Origin: Terebella lapidaria
Taxonomy: Eukaryota > Annelida > Polychaeta > Terebellida > Terebellidae
Direction: 5' to 3'
NCBI GenBank assembly: GCA_949152475.1
Contig: OX424555.1
Coordinates: forward strand, 10,496,868 to 10,560,867
DNA length: 64,000 bases
The notes beneath the pieces were generated by a model, which did not search any database, was not told the origin of the DNA, and saw only the letters and a program-made list of their open reading frames with translations. Each line of letters opens with the position of its first letter. Within the stretch, counting starts at the first letter, position 1. Position numbers and translations under genes: made by a program. This document shows positions 61,501-64,000 of this stretch, one piece after another.

Positions 61501-62606
61501 TTGCAGAGACCATTTATAAAAAATTCAGCCCCCAGGCCCCTCCGAAAAATCCCGGCATTTTTTTCTAGAGAGCGAAATCCAAGATGGCTGCCGACGCGAT
61601 CGGGCAAAATTTAACTTTTGAACCAGAGCACCTACACACAAGTGTAAATATACTTTTTCAGGTTAATTTGACACGGGGATTCTAATTATGATGTTATTTT
61701 TACGTTTTGACATCATTTTGACCCATAAATCCAATATGGCTGCCCTCAAACGATGAAAAATACGACTATTGCTAACGAAATAAACGATTTCCATTTATAT
61801 TATTATAAACCACTTGAATGGCCGTAATTTGACTTAAAGGACCCATTATATGAATAAAACTTAACCCTAGGCCCATCTGAAATGTCTCAGCACTTGTTTC
61901 TAGAGATCAAAATCCAAAATGGCTGCCAGCACAGTCCCGGAAAAAAATCAATCAGCATTTACGCAGATGTGTAAATATATTTTTCAGGTCAATTCATAAT
62001 GAGGAATCAGACTATGACATTATTTTCACATTTTGACAACATATTTTTTATCCATAAAATACAGTTGAGGGCTAGTTGATGGAAAATGGTATTAGCCGTA
62101 GACAATACAGTGTAGGTCTATGTATTAGCACAGTGGGTGCATATTGTTTTGCCCAAATCAGCACGGTCAGCAGCAGAGTGGAATGTACATGTAGGCTCAG
62201 ATATTTCTCAGAAGTGGTTGGATCTTGCATGTCATTTTCAGTCTAACTATTGACATGAAAACGCATTTGGATGAATGTTACCCTGGTTACTCTTTGTGGT
62301 AACCAAGTACTATATCCTTGTGACGTTTTATGCACATGATTGAGGAGTCTTTGCTTCATTCTGTGATCAATGGTCATGGTGAAAACATGCGTTTCGAATG
62401 TTGAAAATATGCCTTGAATTATGAATTTTTTATTGTTTTGATTGAAAGCTTGTACATGTAGTACACTAACGTACATTGAACTTCTGATTTGTTTGAAGCA
62501 CATACGAACAGTGTTTGTGAATATCCAGTTTGTTCGTTTTTGGGCTCTGATATCTCGGTCTACAGCTTCAGCTCTACAGCTTGTTGGTGCATGAGAACAT
62601 TTCAAA

Positions 62607-62948
62607 ATGTCGAAATATGAATGTGTTCTGCAGTGTGGCAAGTGTTGTGAGGCCACGGATTCTATTGCCTCAACAGACAGATGGGAAACCCTGAAGAATA
62701 AGGCGCTTTTGTGGAGTGGGTCAGACAGGTTCGGAGATGTTCATGCAAGTGTTAAGTGGGATGAAGGTCCCAAAGGTCACTACGTTCATGATATGTGTCG
62801 ATTGTCCTTGTGTAGTGCTAAGAAGCTAGCACAAGCGAAAGAGAGACAGAGGAAACGAGAGGCTGAGGAATCCCAAAGTCAGTCTCCTAGTAATTCAGAT
62901 CCTCTCCCGCTAATACTCCAGCTCCGAAGCGACTTCGATCTGATCTAG
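62607..62948 (+). CDS. N-terminal gene fragment, Cys/His-rich and basic
   Basis: A 113-residue frame. It starts MSKYECVLQCGKCC with C-x3-C-x2-CC, then a DRWETLKNKALLW segment, a GHYVHDMCRLSLCSAKKL segment and a highly charged stretch (AKERQRKREAEES). Near the end a shift of frame would give a PAPKRLRSDLG-like basic string, hinting at a frameshift at about 62,900. The layout recalls the N-terminal zinc-binding part of poorly characterised invertebrate proteins, but I cannot name the family. Coding ends at 62,948, 11 bp before the ATA tail of a LINE, so the rest of the gene may lie beyond the insertion or be lost. Confidence 0.45.
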   Translation: MSKYECVLQCGKCCEATDSIASTDRWETLKNKALLWSGSDRFGDVHASVKWDEGPKGHYVHDMCRLSLCSAKKLAQAKERQRKREAEESQSQSPSNSDPLPLILQLRSDFDLI

Positions 62949-62957
62949 GTTTGATCC

Positions 62958-62958
<1 letters not shown>

Positions 62959-62998
<40 letters not shown>
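62959..62998. repeat. (ATA)n microsatellite tail of LINE
   Basis: About 13 repeats of ATA (ATT/TAT on the minus strand) lie directly next to the 3' end of the LINE that follows, as expected for L2-type 3' tails. Confidence 0.75.
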
Positions 62999-62999
<1 letters not shown>

Positions 63000-63131
63000 T
63001 ATCAAACTTTTATAGCGCTTAATTTCGTATAACGAATTCTAAGGCGCAACAGTCCTGATTAATAACCAATATCATAAATCGTGGTCAGAAATAGTTCGTG
63101 ATCGAGATGACAACCGGCTGTGTTGAGAAGG

Positions 63132-63632
63132 TTAAGGGGGATAGGCATCCAGAAATAGATGCGTCTTAAGCTGATGCCTGAAACTAGACAGGGTTGGAGC
63201 AGAACGAATATCATTTGGTAGGGAATTCCAAAGTGAGGGGCCGTCATAACTCAAACTGTTTTGAAATTGAACCTTTGATTTATTAATGGAAGGTTTATAA
63301 AGTGGGACATGGAGGAACAGTTTATCAGGATTGCCACGCCTCGTGTTCACTTTACATGTGTAGCGAGTTAGGTGATCGTTGAAATATGCAGGTAGTCCCG
63401 TATGCAATGATTTATAAATAATTGTTGCGGTTTTAAACTCTATTCTGTGCCTAATGGGCAACCAATGTAGTGACCTGAGAACAGGGGTAATATGAGAGAA
63501 CTTAGATGTCCGAGTGACAATGCGGGCCAAAGTATTCTGAACACATTGTAACTTATTCAAATCCCGACTGGATAAAGACCTATATAATGAATTACAATAA
63601 TCAAGTCTACTACTAACTAGTGCATTAGCCAA
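63132..63632 (-). pseudogene. LINE reverse transcriptase, C-terminal region
   Basis: 166 codons: SSRLDYCNSLYRSL, LQCVQNTLARIVT, LRSLHWLPIRHRIEFK, GPSLWNSLPNDIR and FRHQLKTHLF. This is the standard end of CR1/L2 reverse transcriptase proteins. It is out of phase with 63,625-63,981; the run of four A residues (minus strand) at about 63,648 is the likely site of a one-base change. Confidence 0.75.
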
Positions 63633-63981
63633 ATGTAATTGTATTGCTTTTCGAGAGATTACGCCTGATCCTTATTAGGTCGCGAAGACCCACAAAACAT
63701 GATTTACAAACAGAAACAACCTGATTGGAGAATGAAAAATCAGAATCAAAAACAACACCTAAATTGCGTGCTCTTTCCGTAGGACTGATTTCATTTCCAA
63801 GAACATCCACTGGAAAACAATCTGCCATCTTAGCCCTTTGAGACTTGGTACCAAACAGGATGAACTCAGTTTTATCTGGATTGAGCTTAAGCTTGTTTGC
63901 ATTCATCCAGTTTTGGACATCTTTGAGACATTCCTGGAGCGTGACTAGATCCGTAGCACAATTTGTTTGTAAGAGTGGCAT
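63625..63981 (-). pseudogene. LINE reverse transcriptase, region after the active site
   Basis: About 118 codons with VQNWMNANKLKLNPDKTE and ARNLGVVFDSDFSF, the conserved region after the catalytic box of CR1/L2 reverse transcriptases. The active site itself is outside the window. The frame stops at 63,625 because of the frame break. Confidence 0.72.
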
Positions 63982-64000
63982 ATAAAGCTGAGTATCATCA

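Larger units (their letters stand above)
57282..62575. repeat. Three tandem 1,766-bp units containing the gene's 3' end
   Basis: Units are 57,282-59,047, 59,048-60,813 and 60,814-62,575 (the last four bases short). Each starts with atctaactgaacagcac, the codons from residue 523 of the glycosyltransferase, and includes its stop, polyA signal and 1.6 kb of flank. Units two and three look identical. Unit one differs at a handful of positions (for example near 57,990, 58,243, 58,329 and 58,726). In units two and three the coding tail is preceded by flank, giving 82-codon frames at 58,957-59,205 and 60,723-60,971 that are unlikely to be real genes. Confidence 0.9.
62959..64000 (-). mobile_element. 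CR1/L2-type LINE, 3' part, running off the window
   Basis: Read on the minus strand it encodes the C-terminal half of a non-LTR reverse transcriptase. A short 3' region with ..aagcgctataaaag.. and an (ATT)n tail follow. The order and tail fit the CR1/L2 group. The 5' part is beyond position 64,000. One frame break is seen at about 63,646-63,655. Confidence 0.78.

Overview
The window looks like metazoan nuclear DNA from an AT-rich invertebrate genome, most likely a marine lophotrochozoan such as a mollusc. The phylum is inference. The evidence is a long single-exon type II Golgi-type glycosyltransferase, several metazoan LTR and LINE retroelements, hAT-like DNA elements with 8-bp target-site duplications, and no prokaryotic gene layout. 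Host coding content is very low. One gene is convincing (55,715-57,439, a nucleotide-diphospho-sugar transferase family enzyme). One GC-rich terminal exon of an unknown gene is likely (51,783-52,331, minus strand). One short ORF at 62,607-62,948 looks like a gene fragment cut by a LINE.

Positions 1 to about 49,900 are built from several copies of one noncoding repeat family with a palindromic plan. Long imperfect inverted arms (1 to more than 2.5 kb) flank an interior of about 2.5-3.5 kb. Marker blocks of the arms recur on both strands: block O at 1,560, 5,347, 6,480, 17,250, 31,060, 40,140 and 44,770; block P at 1,945, 4,690, 7,090, 16,545, 31,890, 40,975 and 44,395. I call the copies E1 (about 200-6,172), E2 (6,178-19,880), E3 (left half only, 23,300-35,043) and E4 (37,020-49,880). 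E3 and E4 are also a segmental duplication of each other. Their inner 4.2 kb is nearly identical, while the outer parts are clearly more diverged.

Mobile elements have landed in these copies, and the paralogous copies give the empty sites. E2 holds two nested hAT-like elements (7,184-9,338 with 7,787-9,029 inside), a solo LTR (9,533-10,275) and a young gag-only LTR retrotransposon (10,794-15,207). E3 holds a 5.2-kb LTR retrotransposon on the minus strand (25,126-30,329) with gag, protease, reverse transcriptase, RNase H and integrase, and with visible lesions. Smaller items are a fold-back element at 22,517-23,100, LINE 3' ends at 17,944, 45,421 and 62,959-64,000, a reverse-transcriptase relic at 35,440-36,030, and 21-bp minisatellites at 32,680-33,455, 41,755-42,540 and 46,172-46,521.

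The right end (54-64 kb) carries the glycosyltransferase gene. Its last 51 codons and 3' flank are tandemly triplicated as 1,766-bp units (57,282-62,575), followed by the gene fragment and a truncated CR1/L2-type LINE. No CRISPR array, rRNA or tRNA gene was recognised. All similarities were judged by eye within the window; no database search was made.
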